Source: Tolypothrix sp. PCC 7712
GTDB taxonomy: Bacteria; Cyanobacteriota; Cyanobacteriia; Cyanobacteriales; Nostocaceae
Assembly: GCF_025860405.1 (NCBI RefSeq)
Contig: NZ_CP063785.1
Coordinates: forward strand, 8,371,390 to 8,435,389
Length of the DNA stretch: 64,000 nucleotides
Direction: 5' to 3'
Shown here: piece by piece, positions 16,008 through 24,988 of the stretch
How the letters are laid out: every line of letters begins with the position of its first letter
Numbering within the stretch: position 1 is the first letter of the stretch
Notes under the pieces: generated by a model
The model's input: the letters and a program-made list of their open reading frames with translations, nothing else
Databases searched by the model: none
What the model was told of the DNA's origin: nothing
Translations under genes and position numbers: made by a program

Positions 16008-17504
16008 TTACTGTTGCAACCTTTTCTGAGCAGATACTAGCAATTTTTGCGCTTCTGTGTAGGCTGTTGTTCCGGCTTGGATAGTTTTCAGGCGATTGAT
16101 AATGCCTTGAATTTTACCTTTTAACTGCTGAGGATTAGCAGGAGGCGAAGCTATCAAACCTTGAATTTGCTCATTGGCTGCTTGCAGAGAGGCTTGTGCT
16201 TCACTTTCGGCTTTGCGTCGAGTTTCAATAATGCCTAAGTTAGTTTGATATTCTGCTAGAAGTTTTTGCGCGGCTACATAGCCAGGTTCTTCAACACGAA
16301 TGTTTTCTAGCTGGTCGATTGATTTTTGCCACAATTTGGCAATTTGTTCCCACTTTACTACAGAGTGGGGCGGATTTTGCGATGCTTTGGCAGCTGCTAG
16401 GGCAAATTCCTTTGCTGCTTCGATATATGTACCGCTACGAGGATCGGCTACTGTTTTGAGTTTGACTTGATAACCAGCGAGTAACCTTTGCGCTTCTAAA
16501 TAACGAGGATTTTCTGTGGGAATTTGGTTAAGACGCTGAGTTGCTTGTTCCCACAATTCTGTTGCGGCTTTGGGTTGTTTGGGTTGAATTTTTTCGGCTT
16601 CTAAATCAAATTCTTGCGCCGCAGCAATAAATGTACCGATGCGGGCGTTATCAAAATCGCGTTTGTAGGCTTTGAGTTTACTTTGTGCTGTTTCTCCCGC
16701 GAATGTGGCTTTGGGGATTTGATCTAATTGATCTATAGCGGCTTGCCAAGAAGCGATCGCATTTTCTTTATCCTTAATACTGGTAGCTTTTTCGTATTGC
16801 TGGCGTGCTAGCTTGAGTGCCATTTCTCCTTGTTCTAGGGGTGTAAAAGCATTCCTATCTTGAAACGCTATAGCTTCTATCCGCGCTACTCTCCCACGGG
16901 CTGCTTCAAATTCATCTACGGTAAACTTCCAAGTGCAACCAAAAAAATTACAATAAGCTTTGGGATAATATCCTAAAAACCAAACTGGTAAGTTATTCAG
17001 ATTTGTTTGGGCTGCTGCAGCTTTTTGGGAACCTTGCTCAATATCAGCTGGACTTGTAGCTTGATTGATTAACTGGTCTGCTTGCTCTAAATTTTTAATT
17101 GCCTCACGATAGTGATAATCCATATTGATGTAGCTAGGCAACAAGAGGATGGGAGCAATTTTAGCAACAGGCCAGCGAATCATGGGGTAGGGCAAATTTA
17201 CCACCCATAATATTCCTGTGGAACTACCCAAAAGTATAGTTACCCATTTTAATTTGGTAAAAAAACCTTTTGATTGATTAGCTTTTGCGGCTTGTTTGAG
17301 TATTTTCTCGCTAAATTGTGGATAGATATCAATCACGCTATCCCGCAATTCATCCAATTTAGCGCGATCGCCTTTTTCTTTACAAAGTTGTTCTAGTCGC
17401 TTAATTACTATTTCCTGCTCAATTTTGCCTACCTGATCTTTACCACTACATCTTTGAATTTCTGCTTGCAAAATTTGTAGAGCTTTTTTATTGAGACGAT
17501 ACAT
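16008..17504 (-). CDS. Membrane-anchored helical-repeat protein, unknown function
   Basis: A protein of 498 residues with a cytoplasmic N-terminal part, then two hydrophobic segments near residues 84-103 and 110-126 (KWVTILLGSSTGILWVVNLP; KIAPILLLPSY). A long helical C-terminal region follows. In this region a motif of about 75 residues recurs roughly three times: an alanine-rich helix, then 'W..A...L..I' and 'P.Y..AQ.LLA.Y...L' (for example NPRYLEAQRLLAGYQVKL and EPGYVAAQKLLAEYQTNL). Such proteins are common in cyanobacteria but have no assigned role. Its C-terminal domain may be a scaffold. Flanks on both sides are repeat-rich. Confidence 0.8.
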   Translation of the reverse strand: MYRLNKKALQILQAEIQRCSGKDQVGKIEQEIVIKRLEQLCKEKGDRAKLDELRDSVIDIYPQFSEKILKQAAKANQSKGFFTKLKWVTILLGSSTGILWVVNLPYPMIRWPVAKIAPILLLPSYINMDYHYREAIKNLEQADQLINQATSPADIEQGSQKAAAAQTNLNNLPVWFLGYYPKAYCNFFGCTWKFTVDEFEAARGRVARIEAIAFQDRNAFTPLEQGEMALKLARQQYEKATSIKDKENAIASWQAAIDQLDQIPKATFAGETAQSKLKAYKRDFDNARIGTFIAAAQEFDLEAEKIQPKQPKAATELWEQATQRLNQIPTENPRYLEAQRLLAGYQVKLKTVADPRSGTYIEAAKEFALAAAKASQNPPHSVVKWEQIAKLWQKSIDQLENIRVEEPGYVAAQKLLAEYQTNLGIIETRRKAESEAQASLQAANEQIQGLIASPPANPQQLKGKIQGIINRLKTIQAGTTAYTEAQKLLVSAQKRLQQ

Positions 17505-17610
17505 AGGAATTATATGTAATTTATAATCCTAGTATTCCCATGCTGCGCCTACTTATAAATCAAGATGCTTGGGTTAAGCTCATTAGCGTACTTATTCAAG
17601 AAGCCAGAAG

Positions 17611-17727
17611 AATTGGGGGATTCTCCCCCAAACCCCCGATTGGGGGACGGTTGCGTCCCCCAAACCCCCTCCAAAATGATTGTTCTGTTTTGTTGTTGAG
17701 TAACTAGTTTTTTAGTTTTGTTATCAA
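17611..17727. repeat. Dispersed intergenic repeat, uninterrupted copy
   Basis: This copy runs from AATTGGGGGATTCTCCCCC to TTTTGTTATCAA. The same sequence occurs at 40993-41278, where it carries two insertions. It includes a strong inner palindrome (GGGGGATTCTCCCCC). Confidence 0.85.
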
Positions 17728-17736
17728 CAGGACTTA

Positions 17737-17887
17737 TACCAATTCAAAATTCAAAATTCGTCTTGTAAAGTTTGCTCAACGGGGGGAACCCCCGCACGCA
17801 ACTTTCCGCAAAATTCAAAATGAAGAAAGTGAGACTCAGCATACTTTTTAGCGTTTGCATCTGTATCAAATTTTTTGTGAATTGGTA
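17737..17887. mobile_element. MITE, TACCAATT family, inserted into another MITE
   Basis: A 151-bp element is bounded by TACCAATTCA and TGAATTGGTA and flanked by TTA on both sides (17734-17736 and 17888-17890). The bases outside (GGACTTA on the left, CGTAAGCAAAATTTGTC on the right) rejoin into the end of the AGGACTTACG-type MITE also found at 26055-26182. The order of insertion is therefore readable. Confidence 0.7.
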
Positions 17888-18085
17888 TTACGTAAGCAAA
17901 ATTTGTCATTGCGACTGGAACGTAGTGTAATAATGCTCGGTTAAGGATTTTCAACTGGGAATTTGGTTTGGGGAAAAGGTGTACCCCTGCGCTTAAGCAA
18001 GCTATGCGTAGCGTCTTTGCAGGAGAAAGGGGCAGGGTTAAAGGTTTTTTCTTGCCCCTTTTCCCCTTCCCTTTTGCCCTTAACC

Positions 18086-20563
18086 TTATGAAGTGAGTTG
18101 TCTAACGTGGGTGGCGGAATCTAGTTGTAATGCGGAAGCTGCGATCGCCTGACATTCACTGATAGTTAATTGGGCGATCGCTTGTTTTAAGATGGGGATG
18201 GCTTGGGGATTAACGCTTAATTCATCTAATCCCAAACCTAATAAAATCTCTGTGGCGGCAGGATCGGCGGCGAGTTCACCACATAATCCTACCCAAATTC
18301 CCGCAGCATGACCGGCTTGGACTGTTTGTTGTACCATTCGCAACACTGCTGGGTGGAGTGCGTCTGTTAAATTGGCGACACGGGGATTGTTGCGATCGCC
18401 TGCCATGACATACTGACTTAGGTCGTTAGTACCGATACTAAAAAAGTCTACCTCGGCTGCTAGCTGATCGGCGATGGCTACGGCTGCGGGTACTTCGATC
18501 ATAATGCCGACTTTGACTTTGGAATCAAAGGCAATACTAGCTTGACTAAGTTCCCGTTGCACTTCATTTAATATTGCTTTAGCTGCCCGAACTTCGGTGA
18601 TTGTGGCAATCATCGGCAGCATAATTTTAATATTGTGTCCGTGGCTGGCGCGCAAAATTGCTCGTAACTGAGTTCTAAATAAATCGGGATGATCTAAACA
18701 TAAGCGAATTCCCCGCCAACCCAGGAAGGGATTTGTCTCTAATGGAACCTTAATGTAAGGCAGTGGTTTATCGCCACCGACATCTAATGTCCGAATAATT
18801 AATGGTTGTTGATCTAAAACTTGTGCGATCGCTTGGTATACTGCTAATTGCTCCTCTTCCGTGGGAGCACTTGTCCTACCTAGATACAGAAATTCTGTAC
18901 GCAGTAGTCCTACTCCTTCAGCGCCGCTAGCTAAAGCAACTTGAACGTCAGCTATACTACCGATGTTGGCAAATACATTTACTTGCTGACCATCGCGAGT
19001 CATGGCGGGTTGGTGTGCTTTGGCTAGCGCTTCTTGTTGCGCGGTTCGCCATGCTTCGCGTTTAGCTTCTAATATACTCAAAATATCTGGTTCTGGCTCT
19101 ACCCAAGCTTTGCCGCTTTCACCATCAAGAGCCATGATTGTGCCGTCTTCCAGATACAATATGCCTGCGTCTACACCTAATACTGCGGGGATTCCTAATG
19201 TGCGGGCAATAATTGCACTGTGAGATGTGGCACTACCGGAAGTCGTACAAATACCTAAAACTTTGCTGGGGTCTAGACCAATGGTGTCTGAGGGAGTCAA
19301 ATCACTGGCTACTAAAATCGCTGGTTCACTGAGTTCCAAAGTTTGTGCTGATGTCCCGGCTAATAACCGCAACACTCGCTGTCCCACATCCACCACATCT
19401 TCAACTCGTTCTTGTAAGTATGCATCTTCTAATTGGTGGTAACTAGCAGCCACTTCATCAACCACAGCTTGCCAAGCGGCTTCGGCGTTGAGATGATGGT
19501 CAAAAATCCGCACTCGTACTGCTTCTAACAATACAGGATCTTCTAAAAACAGCAGATGGGCGACAAAAATTCCCGCTTCTGTGTCGCCAATTTGCATGGA
19601 AGCGTGGGAAAATAAGGCTTGAATTTGCTGTTGTGCAGTAGCAATGGCTGCTTCTAACCTTTGCCACTCGGCTTCTACATCTTCTACGTTATATTCTGTA
19701 GGTATAACAGCAGCCGCTTGATAATGTACCACAGGTGCGATCGCTACCCCTGGTGAAGCTGCAATTCCCGAAAGTTCGCCATGAGTTTTTGGGGTATGGT
19801 GTTCTACGGTGGGTGGTAATTCTAAAGCAGAATCATCTTCTCCAAAATTATTGGCGATTAATTCTGCTAAGGCTGCTAACGCCTGTTCTGCATCAGCACC
19901 TCTGGCTGTAATTTCTAACTCGTGTCCTTGACGCACCCCTAAAGTTGCGACTTGATTAATACTGTCACCCCGGACTGTATTTGTCCCTCTAGTAATATTC
20001 TTTACCCAAATCTGCGATTGAAACTTAGAGGCAGTAGTAACAAATTGTGCCGCCGGACGAGCGTGTAAACCCAAGCGGTTGTTGACTGTGAGGCGAATTT
20101 CCTTCGTTGCGGATTCTGTGCTAGCTGTGGAGACAACTGATAGAGGACTATTCACAACTCCTAACAAAGTTGCTTTTGCTACTAAAGCAGACCGTGCTTC
20201 CGCCATGACTTGCTGGATATGATGACCAAGTGAAGCTGCAACCACAGCTGCGATCGCACCTTCAACTAGCGGTGCTTCACATAAATGCACCTTTTCCCGT
20301 TGTGCTGGTGAAAGGAACTCCAGCGCCATTTCTGCACTCATCAAGGCGCTACCCAAATCCATTAACACCAGCACACCATCATCACTAAATACAGATGCGA
20401 TCGCCTCATAAACCTGCATCGGATCTGTACCCAGGGGATTTTCCGGATCGTCAATCCCCGCTGCGATCGCTAAGGGAACTCGACCTTGAACCATTTGCGC
20501 TGCTAGTTGCTGTACGCCAAGCGCGAGTTGTTGACTGTGAGAAACAATAACAATTCCGACCAC
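18086..20563 (-). CDS. dhaM: DhaM-HPr-Enzyme I fusion phosphotransferase
   Basis: This 825-residue protein fuses three PTS modules. An EIIA-like DhaM domain occupies residues 1-135, with phospho-His9 in IVIVSHSQ. HPr spans 153-245, with His167 in GLHARPAA. Enzyme I spans 264-825, with His448 in SGSATSHSAIIARTLG and the PEP-binding KVGIMIEVPAA. By family knowledge, DhaM takes phosphate from PEP and gives it to ADP bound on DhaL, which with DhaK phosphorylates dihydroxyacetone. The start is GTG at 20563; an out-of-frame ATG lies just upstream. No dhaK or dhaL is seen beside it, so its partners must be elsewhere or different. Confidence 0.9.
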   Translation of the reverse strand: MVGIVIVSHSQQLALGVQQLAAQMVQGRVPLAIAAGIDDPENPLGTDPMQVYEAIASVFSDDGVLVLMDLGSALMSAEMALEFLSPAQREKVHLCEAPLVEGAIAAVVAASLGHHIQQVMAEARSALVAKATLLGVVNSPLSVVSTASTESATKEIRLTVNNRLGLHARPAAQFVTTASKFQSQIWVKNITRGTNTVRGDSINQVATLGVRQGHELEITARGADAEQALAALAELIANNFGEDDSALELPPTVEHHTPKTHGELSGIAASPGVAIAPVVHYQAAAVIPTEYNVEDVEAEWQRLEAAIATAQQQIQALFSHASMQIGDTEAGIFVAHLLFLEDPVLLEAVRVRIFDHHLNAEAAWQAVVDEVAASYHQLEDAYLQERVEDVVDVGQRVLRLLAGTSAQTLELSEPAILVASDLTPSDTIGLDPSKVLGICTTSGSATSHSAIIARTLGIPAVLGVDAGILYLEDGTIMALDGESGKAWVEPEPDILSILEAKREAWRTAQQEALAKAHQPAMTRDGQQVNVFANIGSIADVQVALASGAEGVGLLRTEFLYLGRTSAPTEEEQLAVYQAIAQVLDQQPLIIRTLDVGGDKPLPYIKVPLETNPFLGWRGIRLCLDHPDLFRTQLRAILRASHGHNIKIMLPMIATITEVRAAKAILNEVQRELSQASIAFDSKVKVGIMIEVPAAVAIADQLAAEVDFFSIGTNDLSQYVMAGDRNNPRVANLTDALHPAVLRMVQQTVQAGHAAGIWVGLCGELAADPAATEILLGLGLDELSVNPQAIPILKQAIAQLTISECQAIAASALQLDSATHVRQLTS

Positions 20564-20907
20564 GGCAACACCATCAACTCTTTTGAGAGACTTTTGCTGA
20601 GTCAGTGAACACTAATGGTTAACTGTTGACTGTTGACTGTTAACTGTGAACCGTCAACGACTTTAAATAAAATAATTTATTTTTTGCAGTTTCCTTACAT
20701 TCTTCCATTTTCTCGCAAGAAAATCAGCGTTGATTTTCAAATCGCAACTTTATATGACAAAGTCGAATTCTGTTTGCTATGTAACAGTTTTGGGCATTGG
20801 GAATGGTAAAAAGTTATATCTTCTCTGGAGACGCGATTAATCGCGTCTCTACAATTGTTGACAATCTTGGCGCGAAATACATCCAATACAGCTTTAAGTC
20901 TAAAAAC
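20564..20907. other. Intergenic region with TTGACTG repeats and a small palindrome
   Basis: About four TTGACTG/TTAACTG heptamers (20618-20660) lie upstream of the DhaM fusion, and a GACGCGATTAATCGCGTC palindrome lies at 20830-20847 near the 3' end of the photolyase-like gene. No gene is supported here. Confidence 0.65.
20830..20847. repeat. Small dispersed palindrome GACGCGATTAATCGCGTC
   Basis: A perfect 18-bp palindrome flanked by GGA on the left and TCTACA on the right, like the copies at 32867 and 47721. The flanking bases conserved in all copies suggest a repeat unit of about 27 bp. Confidence 0.8.
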
Positions 20908-21774
20908 TTATCTTTTCTTCTTCCCACGTTGCCAACTTTGGCTATTAGGTTGTTTATTAAATTCACCGTGGGGAAATAGTCGCTGTTCCAATTGTTCATA
21001 ACTACCTTCAAAATCACAATGACCGTAAAGCGGACATTTTTGGCAATAAACTCCGTTGGTGTAGCGTTCTAAATTTTCGCGGTTGAAAAAATAGGGTTTT
21101 TGACTAAAAGTACTCGCCACCCATTGCCATGACATATTATTGCTAGCAGGATCGCCATCTAATAAATGTTGTAGAAACCATTTCGCCCCAGCTTGCCAAC
21201 GAATCCGCCGCCAATGGACAATATAAGCTGCTAACCACATCCGAGCATGGTTATGTAGATAGCCTGTCTCTCTTAAATTTTGGCTAAAAGTATCAATACA
21301 TACTAATCCTGTACTACCTGTTTGAATATCCTTTGGTAAATCAGGCGCGTAATTTTTAGCTGTGTAACCAGTTTTATATGCTTCTTGGTCTTGCCAAATG
21401 CTATTTCCTAGCTTCTCATATAATCTCTGCCAGTAATCGCGCCAGCCTAATTCATTAATTAATTTAGTCGCATCTTCAGGGTTTTGTATCTGCTCTTGTA
21501 TATAATCCCTAATTTCTCGCAGACTGAGAACTCCATAGCGAATATAAGGTGAAAGCTTTGTGACTGCACCAGTTAAAAAGTTCCGTGTTTTTGCATAGGT
21601 AACAGGCTCAACTTTTGCTAATGCTTGTTCTGCAGCTTTCCGTCCCCCCACTATTTCGCTGATAGAATCATCCCGTTCTGTGGCTTTCGGGAATTCTTGG
21701 CGGAGATAGGCTATTAATTGATCACGATGAGAAAATTCACGTCGCATTTTTTGATTACTTGATAAGTTTGGCAT
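20908..21774 (-). CDS. Short photolyase/cryptochrome-like FAD-binding protein
   Basis: A protein of 288 residues that contains only the helical FAD-binding half of the photolyase/cryptochrome family. Recognisable pieces are TKLSPYIRYGVLSLREIRDY (residues 72-91), ELGWRDYWQRLY (108-119), NHARMWLAAY (175-184) and LLDGDPASNNMSWQWVASTF (204-223). The N-terminal alpha/beta antenna domain (about 130-200 residues in ordinary photolyases) is absent, although the start at 21774 is a good ATG. The C-terminus has Cys244, Cys247 and Cys253 (YCQKCPLYGHC), which could form part of a metal or Fe-S site. DNA repair is possible but unproven; it may be a flavin redox protein. Confidence 0.85.
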   Translation of the reverse strand: MPNLSSNQKMRREFSHRDQLIAYLRQEFPKATERDDSISEIVGGRKAAEQALAKVEPVTYAKTRNFLTGAVTKLSPYIRYGVLSLREIRDYIQEQIQNPEDATKLINELGWRDYWQRLYEKLGNSIWQDQEAYKTGYTAKNYAPDLPKDIQTGSTGLVCIDTFSQNLRETGYLHNHARMWLAAYIVHWRRIRWQAGAKWFLQHLLDGDPASNNMSWQWVASTFSQKPYFFNRENLERYTNGVYCQKCPLYGHCDFEGSYEQLEQRLFPHGEFNKQPNSQSWQRGKKKR

Positions 21775-21895
21775 TTGTCTTCCTCATTCCCCTTTTCCTC
21801 GAGAGAGAGGAGAATTGCGATCGCTAAAAACTCTTTACAGGAAAATCAAGGTGATAAAGGTAAACTAGCAGATAAAACTGTTACCTGCTGACGCA

Positions 21896-23746
21896 ATGAG
21901 CTTCTGCATCAATCCTCAATGCACAAACCCACAAAATAGTAATGATGAACTATTTTGTCTTAGTTGCGGCTCAGAACTACTACTACAAGGACGTTATCGT
22001 GTCGTGCGTCAGTTAGGCGGTGGTGGCTTTGCAGTCACTTTTGAGGTGATGGAAGTCCGCACTGACACGCCAAAAGTGGTTAAAGTTCTCACAAATAATC
22101 ATCAAAAAGCTATAGAACTATTTCAGCAAGAAGCAGAAGTTTTAAGTAAACTTAATCACCCTGGTATTCCCAAAGTTGAGCGCGATGCTTACTTTGTTTA
22201 TTTTCCCAGAAACAGCCAAAACCCCAGCCATTGTTTTGTCATGGAAAAAATTGTGGGGATGGATTTGCAGAAATATATGGAAAATCGGGGAATGCGTCCG
22301 ATTGACCAAAATTTAGCGCTGCAATGGTTACGGGAATTAGTGACAATTCTCGATCGCGTACACAAACAAAACTTTTTCCATAGAGATATTAAGCCACCTA
22401 ATATTATGCTAAGGGCGAGTTCTGGGGAATTAGCATTAATTGATTTTGGTACAGCTAGGGAACTTACACAAACTTACTATTTCGCACAGGCTCAAGGTCA
22501 AGTAACAGGAATTATTTCCGCAGGTTACACACCACTAGAACAAATGAATGGTCAGGCTGTACTTCAGTCAGATTTTTTTGCTTTGGGACGCACGTTTGTT
22601 TATTTACTCACAGGTAAACAACCTACTGACCCAGCAATTTATAATTCTTACACCAATGAGATGGGCTGGCGGAGTTGCGCGCCTCACATTTCGCCCTTGT
22701 TGGCAGATTTAATCGACCAAATGATGGCCCATTTACCCGGTCACCGACCAGCAAACACTCAAGAAATTTTACAACGATTAGACCAAATTGACCAAAGTTT
22801 ACAACCGCTACCGCCGCCATTACCACCACCGCCCGAATGGCCGAGACGGCGTGTATTGCAAATGCTGGGTTTTGGTACCATTGGGTTAGCTATCCCAGTT
22901 GGTTTATATACATTTTTTACTAAAAACAAAACGACTCTAACAGTTTCTAGTAATGGATTGGGTGACTATAAAACTATTAGTGAAGCAATTAAAAATGCTC
23001 AACCTGGTAACCAGATTTTGGTAAATCCAGGTTTTTATCAAGAAAGTTTAATTATTGACAAGCCACTCAAAATTATTGGTGATGGGCCTGTATCTAACAT
23101 TGTGATTGAGAGTGCAAACTCAAATTGCATTGTCATGCAAACAGACAAAGCGGAAGTCCGAGGTTTAACTTTACGTGGTGTAGCAGGAAAAAAGAATAAC
23201 AATTTCTTTGCTGTAGACATTCCTCAAGGTCAATTAATCTTAGCTGAATGCGATATTACTTCCGATTCCCTTTCTTGCGTCAGTGTGATTGGTGCAACAG
23301 CTAACCCCATTATCCAACAGTGCAAAATCCACGATAGCGTACAAGCGGGCATCTTTTTTCAAAAAAACAGTCGCGGTACAGTACAAGACTGCGATATCTT
23401 CGGTAATGGTCTATCTGGCATAGCAATTAAGGATCATAGCAGCGCTATGATCCAGAGGTGCAAATTTCATGATGGCAAACAAGGCGGAGTTCTTGTTTAT
23501 GAGGATGGACAAGCCACAGTGGAAGATTGCGAAATCTTAGGTCATGATTTATCTGGGATAGAAATTAGAACCAATGGTAACGCTGTAATTCAACGCTGTA
23601 AAATCAATCAAAATAAAGGACGCGGCGTTTATGTCCACGATGGTGGTTTAGGTACAGTGGAAAACTGCGATTTAAGCGGTAATAATCTCGGCGCGTTTTA
23701 TATTGATACTAGTTCTAAGGTGCAGCGTAGCGGGAACATCGAATAG
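21896..23746 (+). CDS. Ser/Thr protein kinase with zinc ribbon and beta-helix domain
   Basis: This 616-residue protein begins with a zinc-ribbon-like module (Cys4, Cys9, Cys21, Cys24). The kinase domain follows from about 33 to 300, with glycine loop GGGGFAV (41-47), Lys63, HRDIKPPN with Asp164, and DFG at 183-185. All catalytic residues are present, so it should be active. After a proline linker, a membrane segment (MLGFGTIGLAIPVGLYTFF, about 322-341) leads to a right-handed parallel beta-helix of about 250 residues (NosD/pectate-lyase type repeats such as GTVQDCDIFGNGLSGI). The beta-helix is likely outside the cytoplasm and may sense or bind a ligand. The next gene is a peroxiredoxin. Confidence 0.92.
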   Translation: MSFCINPQCTNPQNSNDELFCLSCGSELLLQGRYRVVRQLGGGGFAVTFEVMEVRTDTPKVVKVLTNNHQKAIELFQQEAEVLSKLNHPGIPKVERDAYFVYFPRNSQNPSHCFVMEKIVGMDLQKYMENRGMRPIDQNLALQWLRELVTILDRVHKQNFFHRDIKPPNIMLRASSGELALIDFGTARELTQTYYFAQAQGQVTGIISAGYTPLEQMNGQAVLQSDFFALGRTFVYLLTGKQPTDPAIYNSYTNEMGWRSCAPHISPLLADLIDQMMAHLPGHRPANTQEILQRLDQIDQSLQPLPPPLPPPPEWPRRRVLQMLGFGTIGLAIPVGLYTFFTKNKTTLTVSSNGLGDYKTISEAIKNAQPGNQILVNPGFYQESLIIDKPLKIIGDGPVSNIVIESANSNCIVMQTDKAEVRGLTLRGVAGKKNNNFFAVDIPQGQLILAECDITSDSLSCVSVIGATANPIIQQCKIHDSVQAGIFFQKNSRGTVQDCDIFGNGLSGIAIKDHSSAMIQRCKFHDGKQGGVLVYEDGQATVEDCEILGHDLSGIEIRTNGNAVIQRCKINQNKGRGVYVHDGGLGTVENCDLSGNNLGAFYIDTSSKVQRSGNIE

Positions 23747-23817
23747 ACTGTTTTCCTTCAAGGGGTGGCAAATATCGGTAAAATTTGAAAGCGATCGCAA
23801 TTCTTGAATCTTCCAAT

Positions 23818-24312
23818 ATGAGCAATATTCCCCAAGTTACACAACCAGCCCCTAATTTCTCTATTCCTGACCAAAATGGTAATTCTGTCAGTCTCGCTGA
23901 TTTTAGTGGTCAATGGGTAATTCTTTATTTCTACCCGAAAGACAACACTCCTGGTTGCACGACAGAAGCAAAAGATTTTACCGAGTTAAATCAAAACTTC
24001 AGCGCCCTGGGTGCAAAAATATTAGGTGTAAGTCCCGATTCTAGCCAGTCTCATTGTAAGTTTATCGCTAAACATAACTTAACAATCACCCTGTTAAGCG
24101 ACCCACAACATGAGTTAGCCGAAGCTTATGGAATTTGGCAATTAAAGAAGTTTATGGGTAAGGAATATATGGGCGTTGTGCGCTCAACTTTTCTCATCGC
24201 TCCTGATGGCAAAATTGCTTATACTTGGACAAATGTGAAAGTTAAAGCTCATGCTCAACAGGTTTTAACTAAATTACAGGAATTGACAGCTATATCAAGT
24301 GCATCATCTTAG
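23818..24312 (+). CDS. bcp: Thioredoxin-dependent peroxiredoxin, Bcp/PrxQ type
   Basis: This protein of 164 residues reduces hydrogen peroxide and alkyl hydroperoxides with electrons from thioredoxin. The peroxidatic Cys47 lies in YPKDNTPGCTTEA, the family signature. The resolving cysteine usually found five residues later is absent (TTEAKDF); Cys80 in SSQSHCKF might act instead, or the enzyme may be a one-Cys type. ATG at 23818 gives a normal-length protein; the TTG at 23785 would add 11 residues. It lies 71 bp after the kinase gene on the same strand and may be co-transcribed. Confidence 0.93.
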   Translation: MSNIPQVTQPAPNFSIPDQNGNSVSLADFSGQWVILYFYPKDNTPGCTTEAKDFTELNQNFSALGAKILGVSPDSSQSHCKFIAKHNLTITLLSDPQHELAEAYGIWQLKKFMGKEYMGVVRSTFLIAPDGKIAYTWTNVKVKAHAQQVLTKLQELTAISSASS

Positions 24313-24331
24313 AATATTGGCTGAATAACCT

Positions 24332-24988
24332 ATGGTGCAAATTATCCAGGGACAAAACGTCACTCTCGCTTACCTCAAGGAAAACTTTGCTCTGCATCAA
24401 GCTGAAGATGAGCAATTTTTTACAGAGTGGTTTGACGATTTACCTGCGATCACAGAATTAGAAAAGCAATATTTAGATAGAGTTAAAACTAACTATCTCA
24501 GTTTACTGGAAAATGCTCCTCTTATAGAGGAGGCAATCAAATTAGTTGTATTGTCGCCCTTACTAGACTTAGCAGGTTTTTATCGTCCGCCTTTTTCCAT
24601 CGCTACAGAAGAAAGTATAGAAATTAGTGAAGATGTAATTATCGGTAATGCAAATAAAGCCGAAGCAGATAAAGAAATTATCAAAGGTAAAATTGATGTA
24701 CTAGTTATTCAAAATAAGTTGTGGTTACTAATAATTGAATCAAAAAGGTCTACTTTTTCTTTAACTAAAGCAATTCCGCAGGCACTTACTTATATGCTAG
24801 CTGCGCCGCATAGTGATGAGCCTGTATATGCATTCGTGCTAAATGGCGAAGATTTTCAATTTATCAAACTAAGCAGACAAAATCATCCTGTATATGCTCT
24901 ATCTGATAGATTTAGCTTATATAGAAGTGAAAATGAACTATATATTGTTTTAAATATATTAAAGAGAATTGGACAAATTTTAATTTAA
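24332..24988 (+). CDS. PD-(D/E)XK nuclease-like protein, HsdR N-terminal type
   Basis: A protein of 218 residues of the kind often annotated as restriction endonuclease subunit R in cyanobacteria. The putative nuclease motif is Asp122 in GKIDVLV, then the beta strand LWLLIIESKRS with Glu136 and Lys138, then a helix with Gln150 (AIPQALTYML). It carries no helicase domain, so it is not a complete type I R subunit. The order and spacing match the PD-(D/E)XK fold, so it may be a DNA endonuclease, but activity is unproven. It starts 19 bp after bcp and meets the next gene end to end. Confidence 0.78.
   Translation: MVQIIQGQNVTLAYLKENFALHQAEDEQFFTEWFDDLPAITELEKQYLDRVKTNYLSLLENAPLIEEAIKLVVLSPLLDLAGFYRPPFSIATEESIEISEDVIIGNANKAEADKEIIKGKIDVLVIQNKLWLLIIESKRSTFSLTKAIPQALTYMLAAPHSDEPVYAFVLNGEDFQFIKLSRQNHPVYALSDRFSLYRSENELYIVLNILKRIGQILI

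Larger units (their letters stand above)
17505..18085. other. Gene-free region with nested repeats
   Basis: The 581 bp between the dhaM-type fusion gene and the helical-repeat gene contain a dispersed repeat (17611-17727), a nested MITE pair (17730-17936) and a G/C-rich STRR-like stretch near 18020-18085 that may serve as terminator for the fusion gene. A 67-codon ORF inside the MITE is not considered real. Confidence 0.8.

Noticed and set aside
17751..17954. 67-codon ORF on the minus strand
   Set aside because: It lies almost wholly inside the nested MITE pair and shows no family resemblance.
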